Of a stretch of DNA of 64,000 nucleotides, positions 18,796-27,336 are shown piece by piece (the first letter of the stretch is position 1; every line of letters begins with the position of its first letter). A program made the translations under genes and the position numbers. The stretch is from contig OZ251549.1 of the NCBI GenBank assembly GCA_965243415.1, positions 3,410,001-3,474,000 on the forward strand. Reading direction: 5' to 3'. A model generated the notes under the pieces. It was not told where the DNA came from. It searched no databases and saw only the letters and a list, made by a program, of their open reading frames with translations. Origin of the DNA: G965204755 sp965243415. GTDB lineage: Bacteria; Acidobacteriota; Vicinamibacteria; Marinacidobacterales; Marinacidobacteraceae.

Positions 18796-21228
18796 TCAGA
18801 GCGACCGCAGCACCGCCGCCGGCGCCCCGCGAACCGCCCGCCGCCCGGCCCGGAGCGCCGCCAGGACGACGGTGAGGGCGACGAGCGCGATCGGCGCGGC
18901 GTAGAAGAACGGCTCCCCGGTCTCCACCCAGACCACCCGGTTCCCGACGAGCCGCGCGGCCACCCAGCCGAGGAACCCCCCGGCGGCGATCCCGAGCCCG
19001 GCGACGGAAAGAGTCCCGCGAACCAGGTCCCGGATCACCCGGCGGTCGGACCCGCCCAGCGCCCGGCGGACAGCGAGACTCCGGGCACTCTGCGCCGCGG
19101 TCTCGAACACCTGGCTCCCGGCCCCGACTGCGGCCAGGAGCAGCCCCGCCAGCGAAAACACCCCCAGCGCGAACGCGGCGAAGACCGGGCTGCCCAGTTC
19201 CCGGATCCGGCGGGCCCGGACCGATTCCACCCGGAGGACCCGCAGCGCCGGAGAGATCGCGCCGGGAACGCGGGAGAGCGCCGCCAACTGTTCCCCGGTC
19301 GGCTCCTCCCGGAACCGGGTGACCACCTCGACCTTGCGCGGCCCGAGCCCGTGACCGGCTCCCTGGGCGAAGGGGACATACATCGTGGCCAACTCCTCCC
19401 TCCGGGCGAAGAGGCGCGCCCCGGGGACGACGCCCACGACCCGGGCAGCGTCCGCTCCGGGCCGCTCCGGATGACCGAGAGGGTCGGCCCGGTCGGAGAG
19501 CGCCACCGCCCGGCGGTCGAACACGGCGACCGCCGGCGCGCCGCGGAGATCGGACTCCAGGAACCCCCGCCCCCGCAGCACCGCCATCCCCAGCGTCGCG
19601 AAGAGCCCGGGACTGACCGCCCGCCGCCGCCCGACGAAGACCGCGTGCGGGACTCCCGGCGGCAGGGTCTCCGAAGGAGCCCAGCCGTCCCCCTGCATTT
19701 CGTCGGGCAGCGTGTCCGCATACCCCACCGCCTCGACACCGCCGAAGCCGGCGAAGCGCGCCGCCAGGCGGTCGAGCGTTTCGACCTTCGATTCGAACGG
19801 CAGGGTGGCCCCGCCGGGCCCGCCGAAGTCGAGCGTCACCTGGGCGAGCCCGGCCGCGCCGTACCCGTGGGCGCCCCCGAGCAGACGCCGGCCGCTCCCG
19901 GCGAGAACCGCCGCGACCACCAGCAGCACGGTCCCGGTCGCCGCGCCGAACGCCAGGAACGGGCGGGCGAGCGGGCGCGGCGACCCGGCCCCGCGGGCCA
20001 CGCCGGCGGAGAACGCCGGTCCGGTGCGGGGGGAAACCCGGAGGGAGGTCAGCACCGAGGGGAGTTCGGCCAGCGCCACCGCCGAGAGCGCCAGCAGCGC
20101 GCCCCTTCCGGCGACACCCGGGCTGATCCCCCACTCCGCGTCGGCCCCGAGTTCCCCGGCGAAGGCCCGCAGCAGCGGGAGCAGGGAGCGGGCGAGAAGC
20201 CCGCCGAGCGCTGTGACGGCCGTCCCCACCAAAAGGATGCGAACGATCGCCGCCAGCGCTTCGTCGCCCCCGGCGGCGCCGAGGGAGCGGCGGATCGCCG
20301 ATTCCCGTCGCTCCGCCAGGGCGCGCGACACCCGGAGCCCGACGACGCTGAGAGCCGCCGCGAGCAACAGGAACAACGCCCCCACCCGGAGGATCTCGAG
20401 GGTCGGGCGGACCGCCGCCGTCGCCGCCTCTTCCAGCGGGCGCAGCCGCACCTGCGGGTCCGGTCGCTCGCCCAGGCGCTGCAGGAGCGCCGTGGCCTCC
20501 TCGGCGGCCGCGGCGGGCGACCGGCCCGGAGCGAGCCGCGCCACGGTGGGCGAGGCGCGCATGGTGAAGGTTCCGAATTCCGGTCTCGGCTCCGGCCCCG
20601 GCATCGGCATCCAACCGTCCCAACCGCCGTCCGGGAACCGGAACGCGGCCGGCATGACCCCTACGACCCGAACCGGAACCCCGTCGAGTGCCACCTCCGT
20701 CCCTGCCACTTCGGGACTCGACCCGAACGCCGACCGCCAGAGGTCGTGGCCGAGCAGCAGCGCGGGAGAGGTCCCCTCGCTTCCGGAGGCGGCCCCCAGG
20801 TGTTCCTCCGGGGTGAAGAGCCGTCCGGCGGCCGGGCCGACGCCCAGCAGCTCCAGGAGGCTGGGGGCGAGGAGCGCCACCCGGATCGTCCGGCCACCGC
20901 CCTCCGCGCCCAGAACAGCCCGATGGGGGCTCCACTGGGCGACGCCGGCGAACGCCGAGGACTCCTCCCGGAGCGAGAGCACTTCGTGCCCGAAGACCGG
21001 CAGCGCCGGGGCCGACGCCGCTCCGCTCTCCCCGGCAGCCACCGTGACCGTCACCAGTTCCCCGGGCGCCCGGTACGGCAGGGGTCGGGCCACCACCCCA
21101 TCCCACACCGCCTCGACCAGGCCGCTGGCCGCGGCCGCCGCCGAGAGGACGAGCACCACGGCCCCCGCATTCCCCGGCGCCCGGCGGAGGGATCGCACCG
21201 CCGCCTTCGCCGCGGCGAGCAGCCTCAT
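18796..21228 (-). CDS. ADOP-type orphan ABC permease (FtsX/MacB-like)
   Basis: This 810-residue protein has the duplicated layout of acidobacterial orphan permeases: one N-terminal helix, a large periplasmic MacB-PCD domain (with ALLLGHDLWRSAFG and DGVPVRVVGVMP), three helices near residues 280-430, another helix, a second PCD-like domain (VSPGLFATLGMAVLRGRGF) and three C-terminal helices. The FtsX-type motif ERRESAIRRSLGA appears after the first helix block and RSLAVRRALGGS after the second. No ATPase gene is adjacent, as is usual for the group. The role is probably envelope transport or signalling; substrates are unknown. The 74-base gap to the upstream ankyrin gene suggests cotranscription. 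Confidence 0.85.
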   Translation of the reverse strand: MRLLAAAKAAVRSLRRAPGNAGAVVLVLSAAAAASGLVEAVWDGVVARPLPYRAPGELVTVTVAAGESGAASAPALPVFGHEVLSLREESSAFAGVAQWSPHRAVLGAEGGGRTIRVALLAPSLLELLGVGPAAGRLFTPEEHLGAASGSEGTSPALLLGHDLWRSAFGSSPEVAGTEVALDGVPVRVVGVMPAAFRFPDGGWDGWMPMPGPEPRPEFGTFTMRASPTVARLAPGRSPAAAAEEATALLQRLGERPDPQVRLRPLEEAATAAVRPTLEILRVGALFLLLAAALSVVGLRVSRALAERRESAIRRSLGAAGGDEALAAIVRILLVGTAVTALGGLLARSLLPLLRAFAGELGADAEWGISPGVAGRGALLALSAVALAELPSVLTSLRVSPRTGPAFSAGVARGAGSPRPLARPFLAFGAATGTVLLVVAAVLAGSGRRLLGGAHGYGAAGLAQVTLDFGGPGGATLPFESKVETLDRLAARFAGFGGVEAVGYADTLPDEMQGDGWAPSETLPPGVPHAVFVGRRRAVSPGLFATLGMAVLRGRGFLESDLRGAPAVAVFDRRAVALSDRADPLGHPERPGADAARVVGVVPGARLFARREELATMYVPFAQGAGHGLGPRKVEVVTRFREEPTGEQLAALSRVPGAISPALRVLRVESVRARRIRELGSPVFAAFALGVFSLAGLLLAAVGAGSQVFETAAQSARSLAVRRALGGSDRRVIRDLVRGTLSVAGLGIAAGGFLGWVAARLVGNRVVWVETGEPFFYAAPIALVALTVVLAALRAGRRAVRGAPAAVLRSL

Positions 21229-21302
21229 CGTTCAGGCGAAGGGCCGCGGCGGGCGGGGATCCCGGCAGACCGCGCGGCTTCGGGCCCGGTCTCCCGACCG
21301 CT

Positions 21303-22166
21303 TCATCGCGGAGGGACCGGTTCCGCCGCCTCCCTCTCCCGCAGCAATTCCCCGATCGCGTCCGGACGCTCGCGGAACGACTGCCGGAGGCGGGGGTCCG
21401 GGAGCGCGTCGAGGTCGGCGCCGTGGTCGAGGAACAGCGCCACCAGGTCCGTCCGGCCCGAGAACAGGGCCAATTCCAGGGGCGGGATGCCCCGGGAGCG
21501 GTTCGGGTCGGCCCCGCCTTCGAGCAGCAGCCGGGCGATGGCGAATCGCTGCTCCTCGCGGAGCGGCGGCATCTGCGGGGCGCTGCCTCGGGCCAGATGC
21601 CAGGCCATCATCAACTGATCGAGGGCGGTCACCGACTCCGGCGGCGCGGAGCGGTTCGGGTCCGCGCCGGCGTCGAGCAATTCCCGGACAGCGGCGTACG
21701 ACCCCAGATACGCGGCCCAGGTCAGCGGAGACCAGCCGCGCCCGTCCGCGGCGTCCACTTCCGCCCCGGCCTGAAGCAGGATCCCGAGAACCTCCGTCGC
21801 GTTCGCCGCCGCCGCCTGGTGGAGCGCGCCGTACCCGTGCGCGTCGCGGGCGTTCGCCGGGACCCCCGACGCGAGCATCTCGCGGACCCGGCGCGGTTCG
21901 TCCTCCGCAGCGGCCGCCACCAACTTCCCCGCCTCGCTGTCGTCCGCACGCCTCCGGGTAACCGGGTCCGCCAGCGCTTCCCCGGGAGACTCCGCGGTGG
22001 CCTCCCCGGCGGCCTCCCCGGCCCCGGCGCCCCCGGCCCCGCGGTCCGCCGCCGAAGATTCCGAAACGGCCGGACCGTCCGGCGGCGATCCGGCGCAGGC
22101 CATCCCGAACCAGGCCCCGGGCGCCGCGGCGACGGCCACCGAAACGAACGCGACGGCGACTCTCAC
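21303..22166 (-). CDS. Ankyrin-repeat lipoprotein
   Basis: The GTG at 22166 starts a protein of 287 residues with a signal segment (VRVAVAFVSVAVAAAPGAWFGMAC) whose Cys could be a lipobox cysteine. About 60 low-complexity residues follow, then four to five ankyrin units: HGYGALHQAAAANATEVLGIL, GWSPLTWAAYLGSYAAVREL and GIPPLELALFSGRTDLVALF are clear. Ankyrin repeats bind other proteins. The protein is likely to sit at the outer membrane facing the periplasm. It is divergent from the TPR gene at 22312 with a 145-base shared upstream region. Confidence 0.7.
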   Translation of the reverse strand: MRVAVAFVSVAVAAAPGAWFGMACAGSPPDGPAVSESSAADRGAGGAGAGEAAGEATAESPGEALADPVTRRRADDSEAGKLVAAAAEDEPRRVREMLASGVPANARDAHGYGALHQAAAANATEVLGILLQAGAEVDAADGRGWSPLTWAAYLGSYAAVRELLDAGADPNRSAPPESVTALDQLMMAWHLARGSAPQMPPLREEQRFAIARLLLEGGADPNRSRGIPPLELALFSGRTDLVALFLDHGADLDALPDPRLRQSFRERPDAIGELLREREAAEPVPPR

Positions 22167-22311
22167 CCACTTCCCCTCCGGGCGGAGGGAGTCTTCCACA
22201 CCGGGGCGGGCCGGGGCGAACGCCGGTCGGGGGAGCATTCGCCGGGAGGGCGGCGGGTTCGCTACCATCCGCAGGTTCCGGCCGGTCGAGACGGCCCTGG
22301 AGGTTTCGCAC

Positions 22312-23955
22312 ATGTCCCACCCGTTCCGCGCCGGCAGGCGCTCGCTCCGGTCGGCGGCGCCGATCGCCCTCTTCGTCGCCCTGACCGCCCTGGTCGCCGG
22401 CCCGGCGCTCGGCTCGGAGAAGTCGGAACTCGGCACCGTCGAGTTCCCGAACTCCGGTTCCGAGGCCGCCCAGGAGGCCTTCCAGCGGGGCGTCGCCGCG
22501 CTCCACAGTTTCTGGTACGAGGAGGCGGCCGAGGCGTTCCGGAACGCCCAGGAGATCGACCCCGCCTTCGCCCTCGCCTACTGGGGCGAGGCGCTCTCCC
22601 ACAACCACCCGCTCTGGTACGAGCAGGACATCGGCGCCGCCCGGGCCGTCCTGGAGCGGTTCGGCGCCACCCGCGCCGAGCGGCGGCAGAAGACGCCCAC
22701 CGAGCGCGAGCGGATGTACCTGGAGACGGTGGAAGTGCTCTACGGCCCCGGCGACAAGTTCGAGCGGGACGAGAAGTACCACCGGGCGCTGCGCCGCCTC
22801 GCCGAGGCGCATCCCGAGGACGACGAGGCGCAGGCCTTCTACGCGCTCTCCTACCTCGGCCTGGTCCGGCGCGGCGAGCCCGGCTTCCATCGGCAGATGA
22901 AGGCCGGCGCCATCGTCTCCCGGCTGTTCCGCGACAAGCCGAACCACCCCGGCGCGGCGCACTATGTGATCCATTCGTTCGACGACCCGGAGCACGCCCC
23001 GCTGGCGCTCGAGGCGGCGAACCGGTACGCGGAGATCGCGCCGGAAGCGCACCACGCCCAGCACATGCCCTCGCACATCTTCGTGCAGCACGGGATGTGG
23101 GACCGCGTTTCGAAGTCGAACGAGGTGGCCTACGACGCCTCGGCGAAGTGGGTCGCGGACAAGCACCTCTCGATCACCAAGCGCGACTACCACAGCCTCG
23201 AATGGAAGGCCTACGCCGACCTGCAGCGCGGGGTGTACGCCCCGGTCCTGGACGCCATCGAAGTGGTGGAGGAATCCGCGGAAGAGACCGACTCGATGCG
23301 GCTGCGCCGGATCGCCGCTTCGATGGTCGCCCGCCACGCCATCGAGACCGGGCGCTACGACGCCATCTCCCTCCCCGAGGGCGAGACCGACACCAGCCGG
23401 TACAACTCCACCGCGAACCTCCTTCTCGCCGCCGGGATGAAGGCGGCGGCGGCCGGGGACGCTGACGGGGCCGACGAAGCGGCGAACCGCCTGCGGGCGC
23501 TTGCGGAGACCCGCGATGAGGCGGGAGAGTCGTACCAGGCGGAGTCCGTCCGCATCATGCAGCACGAAGTGGAGGCGCTCGCGGCCTCGGTGCGCGGGGA
23601 GACCGAGTCGGCGCTGAAGCACGCGGCGATGGCGACGGAGATCGAAGAGCGCCAGGACCCGCCCTCCGGGCCGACCTACCCGATCAAGCCCTCCCACGAA
23701 CTGCGGGGCGAGTTGCTCCTCGCCGCCGGCAAGGCGGAGAAGGCCCGGGCGCAGTTCGAGATCAGCCTCACCCGGACGCCGAACCGGACCGCTTCGCTGC
23801 TCGGCCTGGCCCGCGCGGCCACGGCGCTCGGCGACGAAGGCGCGGCGCGGCAGGCCTACGCCACCCTCGAGACTTTCCTCGCCGAGGCGGACAGCGAGGT
23901 CCCGTTCCTCGACGAAGTCCGCCGGAACGCCGCCTCGACCACCGACCAGCAGTAA
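22312..23955 (+). CDS. Secreted TPR protein of a widespread uncharacterised family
   Basis: A signal peptide (SAAPIALFVALTALVAGPALG) precedes a 520-residue helical repeat protein. Conserved-looking segments include HYVIHSFDDPEHAPLALEAA and HHAQHMPSHIFVQHGMWD, which are rich in histidine and could bind a metal, although this is inference. TPR-like helices run throughout. The function is not known. The ATG at 22312 follows a TACCAT hexamer at 22263-22268, a plausible -10, which gives a short leader. A strong hairpin lies just after the stop. Confidence 0.75.
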   Translation: MSHPFRAGRRSLRSAAPIALFVALTALVAGPALGSEKSELGTVEFPNSGSEAAQEAFQRGVAALHSFWYEEAAEAFRNAQEIDPAFALAYWGEALSHNHPLWYEQDIGAARAVLERFGATRAERRQKTPTERERMYLETVEVLYGPGDKFERDEKYHRALRRLAEAHPEDDEAQAFYALSYLGLVRRGEPGFHRQMKAGAIVSRLFRDKPNHPGAAHYVIHSFDDPEHAPLALEAANRYAEIAPEAHHAQHMPSHIFVQHGMWDRVSKSNEVAYDASAKWVADKHLSITKRDYHSLEWKAYADLQRGVYAPVLDAIEVVEESAEETDSMRLRRIAASMVARHAIETGRYDAISLPEGETDTSRYNSTANLLLAAGMKAAAAGDADGADEAANRLRALAETRDEAGESYQAESVRIMQHEVEALAASVRGETESALKHAAMATEIEERQDPPSGPTYPIKPSHELRGELLLAAGKAEKARAQFEISLTRTPNRTASLLGLARAATALGDEGAARQAYATLETFLAEADSEVPFLDEVRRNAASTTDQQ

Positions 23956-23967
23956 CACCCCCGCCGA

Positions 23968-23999
23968 CCCCCCGGGAACGACCCCGTCTTCCCGGGGGG
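23968..23999 (+). terminator. Hairpin terminator after the TPR gene
   Basis: An 11-base stem (CCCCCCGGGAA pairing with TTCCCGGGGGG) encloses a 10-base loop, 12 bases after the TPR gene stop. There is no T-run, as is common in GC-rich genomes. A second hairpin with arms GACCCGCG and CGCGGGTC lies at 24022-24040. Confidence 0.6.
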
Positions 24000-24580
24000 A
24001 AACGGCAGGAGCCGCACCCGAGACCCGCGGATCGCGGGTCGCGTTCTCCTGCGAATGAGTCTTCTCCGGGGGATGCGTTCACCTCGTGCTCTTCGCGGTC
24101 TCCGTCACGCTCGTGATCGCCTTCGACATCGTGTGGGAGGTGTCGGCGCTCGTCGCCTGCGTGTTCCTCACTGCCTTCCCGGCCGGTCGGATGATCCGCC
24201 GATAGCCGGCGAGAGCGACGGAAGGGAGGGCCGGCGCGCTTTCCGATGTTTCCCCGAAGTCTCCCCGAGCCGGGGCGCGAACCCGAAGCGGCCCCGGCGG
24301 CGGGGTGGATGTCCGGCCCCGACGGACGCGCAGCGCCTCCGGGACTTCCCGAAGAGCGCCGGCGAGATCGCGGTCGGCCACCCCCGCACCGTCGGGCCGC
24401 CGCGGCGCGACTCGGCGCGCCCGGCGAAGGAAGCGCCGCCCCCGCTCTTCCGTGTCGAAGCCGCCGACGCCCGGGGCGGCAGCGCGAGGACCGCGCGCCC
24501 CGGCCGGCCACCCCCGACCCCGACACCCGGCATCGGCTGTCGGACGATGGCTCGGGCCCCGGCAGCCCGCCGGGGCGCGG
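24000..24580. other. Region without a convincing gene between TPR gene and DnaC-like gene
   Basis: Apart from a second hairpin at 24022-24040 and a 39-codon membrane ORF at 24086-24205, nothing recognisable was found. A minus-strand ORF at 24079-24381 begins VADRDLAGALREVPEALRVR and has GC-rich third positions, but shows no known motif and overlaps the small plus-strand ORF. Part of the region may be a decayed gene. Confidence 0.4.
24086..24205 (+). CDS. Possible 39-residue single-span membrane peptide
   Basis: A GTG at 24086 opens an ORF that is hydrophobic for most of its length (VLFAVSVTLVIAFDIVW, then SALVACVFLTAFPAG) and ends RMIRR before a TAG. Positive residues at the C-terminal end fit an N-out or tail-anchored helix. 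A purine-rich GGGGGATG lies upstream but is too far away to be a good ribosome binding site. Such an ORF can arise by chance; this is a weak call. Confidence 0.2.
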   Translation: MLFAVSVTLVIAFDIVWEVSALVACVFLTAFPAGRMIRR

Positions 24581-25474
24581 TCAGTAGTAGCCGAGGCCGT
24601 GCTGGATGACCGTCTCCCGGAAGTTCTCGCCCTTCACCTCGACGAACTGGCAGGCCTCCCGGAGGACGGACACGCCGCGGGCGGTGATCTTGTCCCCGAG
24701 GTTCTCCCGGGGGCGGACGCGCGGCCCGAGGGGCGGGTCTTCCCCGACGCCCGGCGGCGAATCCGGCGTCGCCGAACCGGGTTCGGTCGGGTCGCCCGGC
24801 GGATAGACGGTGGTGCCGATCACGAAAACCCCGTCGTTCAGGCACCGCGTGAGGATGTAGAGGAGGCGATCCTCCACCCAGGCGCTCGCGGCGTCCGCGC
24901 CGAGTTGGTCGAGCACCACGATCTCCGACGCGAAGAGCGGCGCGAGCAGCGTTTCCTCGCTCAGCGAGCGGTCGTTCCAACTCCGCTGCAGGCTGCGGAG
25001 CAGTTGCGGCAGATAGACGAACCGGGCTCGGGCCGCGATGCCGCGTTCGCCCACGACGGCGGCGAGCGCCGCCACCGCCAGGTGCGTCTTCCCGACGCCG
25101 GAGGGGCCGCTGAGGAGCAGTCCGGCGTGGACATCGGGGTACTTCCCGGCCCAGCGCCCCACGGTCTTCTTCGCCCGGCGCAGGGCGGCGGTGGTCTCCT
25201 CGAAATCCGCGAAGGTCTTGTCCCGGAAGATCTTCGGGACGCCGAGATCGGCCAGCGACACCGCGGACGGCGACCTGTCGCGGCAGCCGCAGGGGCGCAC
25301 CGGGCCGGCCCCGCCGGCCCCCAGCGCCTTCCAGCCGGTTCCGGAGCACTCCGGGCAGTCCCCGCCGCTTCGGGAGCGCCCCGCACCTCCCGCCGACCTC
25401 GGCGCCGGCGCCCGGGGGGAGGCCGGGGCGCCGGCCGCTTCCCCGGCCCGGGGCCCGGGCTCAGTCGCCTTCAC
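24581..25474 (-). CDS. DnaC/IstB-like AAA+ ATPase with N-terminal zinc-binding cysteines
   Basis: This 297-residue ATPase has Walker A SGPSGVGKT, a Walker B-like IVVLDQLGAD and a sensor region GVFVIGTTVYPPGD. The N-terminus has CPECSGTGW and PCGCRD, a probable zinc site as in DnaC/DnaI-type helicase loaders. The fold fits a loader of the replicative helicase, but a transposase helper of the IstB type cannot be excluded; no transposase is near. The GTG start lies inside the end of hspR, with a 14-base overlap, so it is the last gene of the dnaK operon. Confidence 0.75.
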   Translation of the reverse strand: MKATEPGPRAGEAAGAPASPRAPAPRSAGGAGRSRSGGDCPECSGTGWKALGAGGAGPVRPCGCRDRSPSAVSLADLGVPKIFRDKTFADFEETTAALRRAKKTVGRWAGKYPDVHAGLLLSGPSGVGKTHLAVAALAAVVGERGIAARARFVYLPQLLRSLQRSWNDRSLSEETLLAPLFASEIVVLDQLGADAASAWVEDRLLYILTRCLNDGVFVIGTTVYPPGDPTEPGSATPDSPPGVGEDPPLGPRVRPRENLGDKITARGVSVLREACQFVEVKGENFRETVIQHGLGYY

Positions 25475-26021
25475 GGACGCCGCCCGACCCTGGCGGGACC
25501 CCGCTCCGCCGAGTGTCGCCGGTCTCTCCCCCGGCCGGTGAGCGGGCCGGCGGTCCGGTCCCCGGCCCCGACCCGTCCCCGGCGCCGTTCCCGTTCCCGT
25601 TCCCGTTCCCCTCGGGGTTCGGCCCCGGCCGGGCGGCGGCCCCCCCGGCCGGCACCATGGCCCGCCGCGGCAGCCGGACCAGGGCGTTCCGGGTCCGTTC
25701 GCTGAGCGAATCCGACTCCCGCTCCAGTTCCCGGTGGATGAACCGGGTGAACGCGGCGATCTCCTCCTGCATCCGCTCCATCTTCCGCCGCATGTCCAGG
25801 ATGATGTCCACCCCGGCGAGGTTCACCCCGAGTTCCCGGAGGTTCAGGATCGTCTGCAGTTGCTTGAGGTCGTCGTCGGTGTAGAGCCGGGTGTTGCCCT
25901 CGGTCCGCGAGGGGCGGAGCAGGCCTTCGCGTTCGTAGAGGCGCAGCGTCTGCGGATGGATGTCGAACAACTCGGCGACGGCGCTGATCATGTAGACGCC
26001 TTTCCGGCGTTCCGCGCTCAC
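25461..26021 (-). CDS. hspR: HspR, MerR-family heat-shock repressor
   Basis: The 186-residue protein starts at the GTG at 26021, overlapping the dnaJ stop as GTGA. The MerR helix-turn-helix is clear: MISAVAELFDIHPQTLRLYEREGLL is the start of the domain and continues through NTRLYTDDDLKQLQ. A dimerising helix follows. The last 70 residues are low-complexity with repeated Gly-Asn. HspR homologues repress the dnaK operon by binding HAIR-type inverted repeats with DnaK as corepressor; the gene's place after dnaK and dnaJ fits. No perfect HAIR sequence was recognised upstream of dnaK. Confidence 0.85.
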   Translation of the reverse strand: MSAERRKGVYMISAVAELFDIHPQTLRLYEREGLLRPSRTEGNTRLYTDDDLKQLQTILNLRELGVNLAGVDIILDMRRKMERMQEEIAAFTRFIHRELERESDSLSERTRNALVRLPRRAMVPAGGAAARPGPNPEGNGNGNGNGAGDGSGPGTGPPARSPAGGETGDTRRSGVPPGSGGVREGD

Positions 26022-27232
26022 GAGGCCGCCTTCCTCGAGGCCGCGCTCCCCGCCGCCTTCCCCGCCGCCGACCGCCGCGAAAGACCCTCGGCGAGACCGC
26101 TGCGGGGCGACTGCGGGTATCTCTCGGCGACTTCGCGCAGCAACTCGCGGCAGCGGCCGTCCCGGATCTCGGGGACCCGGATCTGCACTTCCAGGAAGAG
26201 ATCCCCCCGCGCGTCGCCGCGGGTGGAGCGGACGCCCCGCCCGGCGAGCCGCAGCCGGGCGCCGGGCTGGATCCCCGGCGGCAGCCGCACCGTCACCGGG
26301 CCGGAGAGGGTGGGAACCTCGATCCGGCCGCCGAGCGCTGCTTCGGTCATCGTGAGGGGCAGCGGACAGATGAGGTTGTCGCCGCGGCGCTCCAGGATCG
26401 GATGCGGGTCCACTTCCACATGCAGGCGGAGATCTCCCGGCGCCCGGCCGCCGGACCGCTCGTGCCCCTTCCCCTCGAGCACCACCGTGGCGCCTCCCTC
26501 GACGCCGGCGGGAACCCGCGCCACTTCGCGCACCGCCCGGCTCGAGAACCCCCGCCCGGCGCAGCCGGCGCAGGGCGCGGAGAAACGCGCCCCCTGCCCG
26601 CTGCATCTCTCGCAGGGGCGGGAGAAGACCATGTGGCCGTACTGCCGGGTGCGCTGGCCGGCGCCGGAACAGGAGGCGCACTCGGCCCCCGCTTCCACCG
26701 GCCGCTCGCCGCTGCCGCCGCAGTCGAGGCAGGCCTCGTTCCGGCGCACGCGCAACTGCACCTGTTTCCCGGCGAGGGATTCCACGAAGGAGAGCCGCAC
26801 CCGGGTGTGGAGGTCGGCGCGGCCTTCGGCTTCCTCCGCCGTCGTCCCGGCAGCGGCGTCGCCTCCGGCGGGCGCGCCCTCCGACCGGCGTCCGAAGATC
26901 TCGTGGAGCGTCCCTTCCCGATGCACCGCTTCGCCGCCGAAGTCGAAGCCGGCGAAGCCGTAGCGGGAGACCGTGACCTCCGCCGGCGGCGCTTCCCAGT
27001 TCCCGCGGCGGTCGTACTCGGCGCGCCGACCGGGGTCCGCCAGGACCTCGAACGCCTGCCGCACCCGGCGGAAGCGCTCCCCGACGACGCGGTCGTTGGG
27101 GTTGACATCGGGATGGAGCCGCCGCGCCAGGCGCCGGTACGCCTGGCGGATGCGGGCGGCGCTCGCCGTGCGCTCGACGCCGAGAACTTCGTAGAGGTCG
27201 CGCCCGACCGGCGTCGCTCCTGGGGTCTCCAC
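26018..27232 (-). CDS. dnaJ: DnaJ, Hsp40 co-chaperone
   Basis: This 404-residue protein has a J domain with the HPD motif (RRLHPDVNPND), a short Gly/Phe-containing linker (GFAGFDFGGEA), and a zinc-binding domain of four CxxCxGxG units (CLDCGGSG, CASCSGAG, CERCSGQG, CAGCAGRG). A C-terminal substrate-binding domain follows (GDLRLHVEVDPHPILERRGDN). The glycine-rich linker is shorter than usual and the C-terminal 50 residues are extra. It stimulates the ATPase of DnaK, encoded 104 bases upstream. The start is a GTG preceded by GGAG. Confidence 0.9.
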   Translation of the reverse strand: METPGATPVGRDLYEVLGVERTASAARIRQAYRRLARRLHPDVNPNDRVVGERFRRVRQAFEVLADPGRRAEYDRRGNWEAPPAEVTVSRYGFAGFDFGGEAVHREGTLHEIFGRRSEGAPAGGDAAAGTTAEEAEGRADLHTRVRLSFVESLAGKQVQLRVRRNEACLDCGGSGERPVEAGAECASCSGAGQRTRQYGHMVFSRPCERCSGQGARFSAPCAGCAGRGFSSRAVREVARVPAGVEGGATVVLEGKGHERSGGRAPGDLRLHVEVDPHPILERRGDNLICPLPLTMTEAALGGRIEVPTLSGPVTVRLPPGIQPGARLRLAGRGVRSTRGDARGDLFLEVQIRVPEIRDGRCRELLREVAERYPQSPRSGLAEGLSRRSAAGKAAGSAASRKAAS

Positions 27233-27336
27233 GGGGATCTCCGCCGGGATTGTCTACGGGAGGCGGGGAGGGGCTCCGGACGGGCCCCCGGCGTCCGACT
27301 TCCGCCGCCCGCCGGGAGTCCCGGTCAGACCCTCGG

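Noticed and set aside
24581..25474. Insertion sequence (IstB helper ATPase)
   Set aside because: No transposase, inverted repeats or target duplication nearby, and the gene is embedded in the heat-shock operon.
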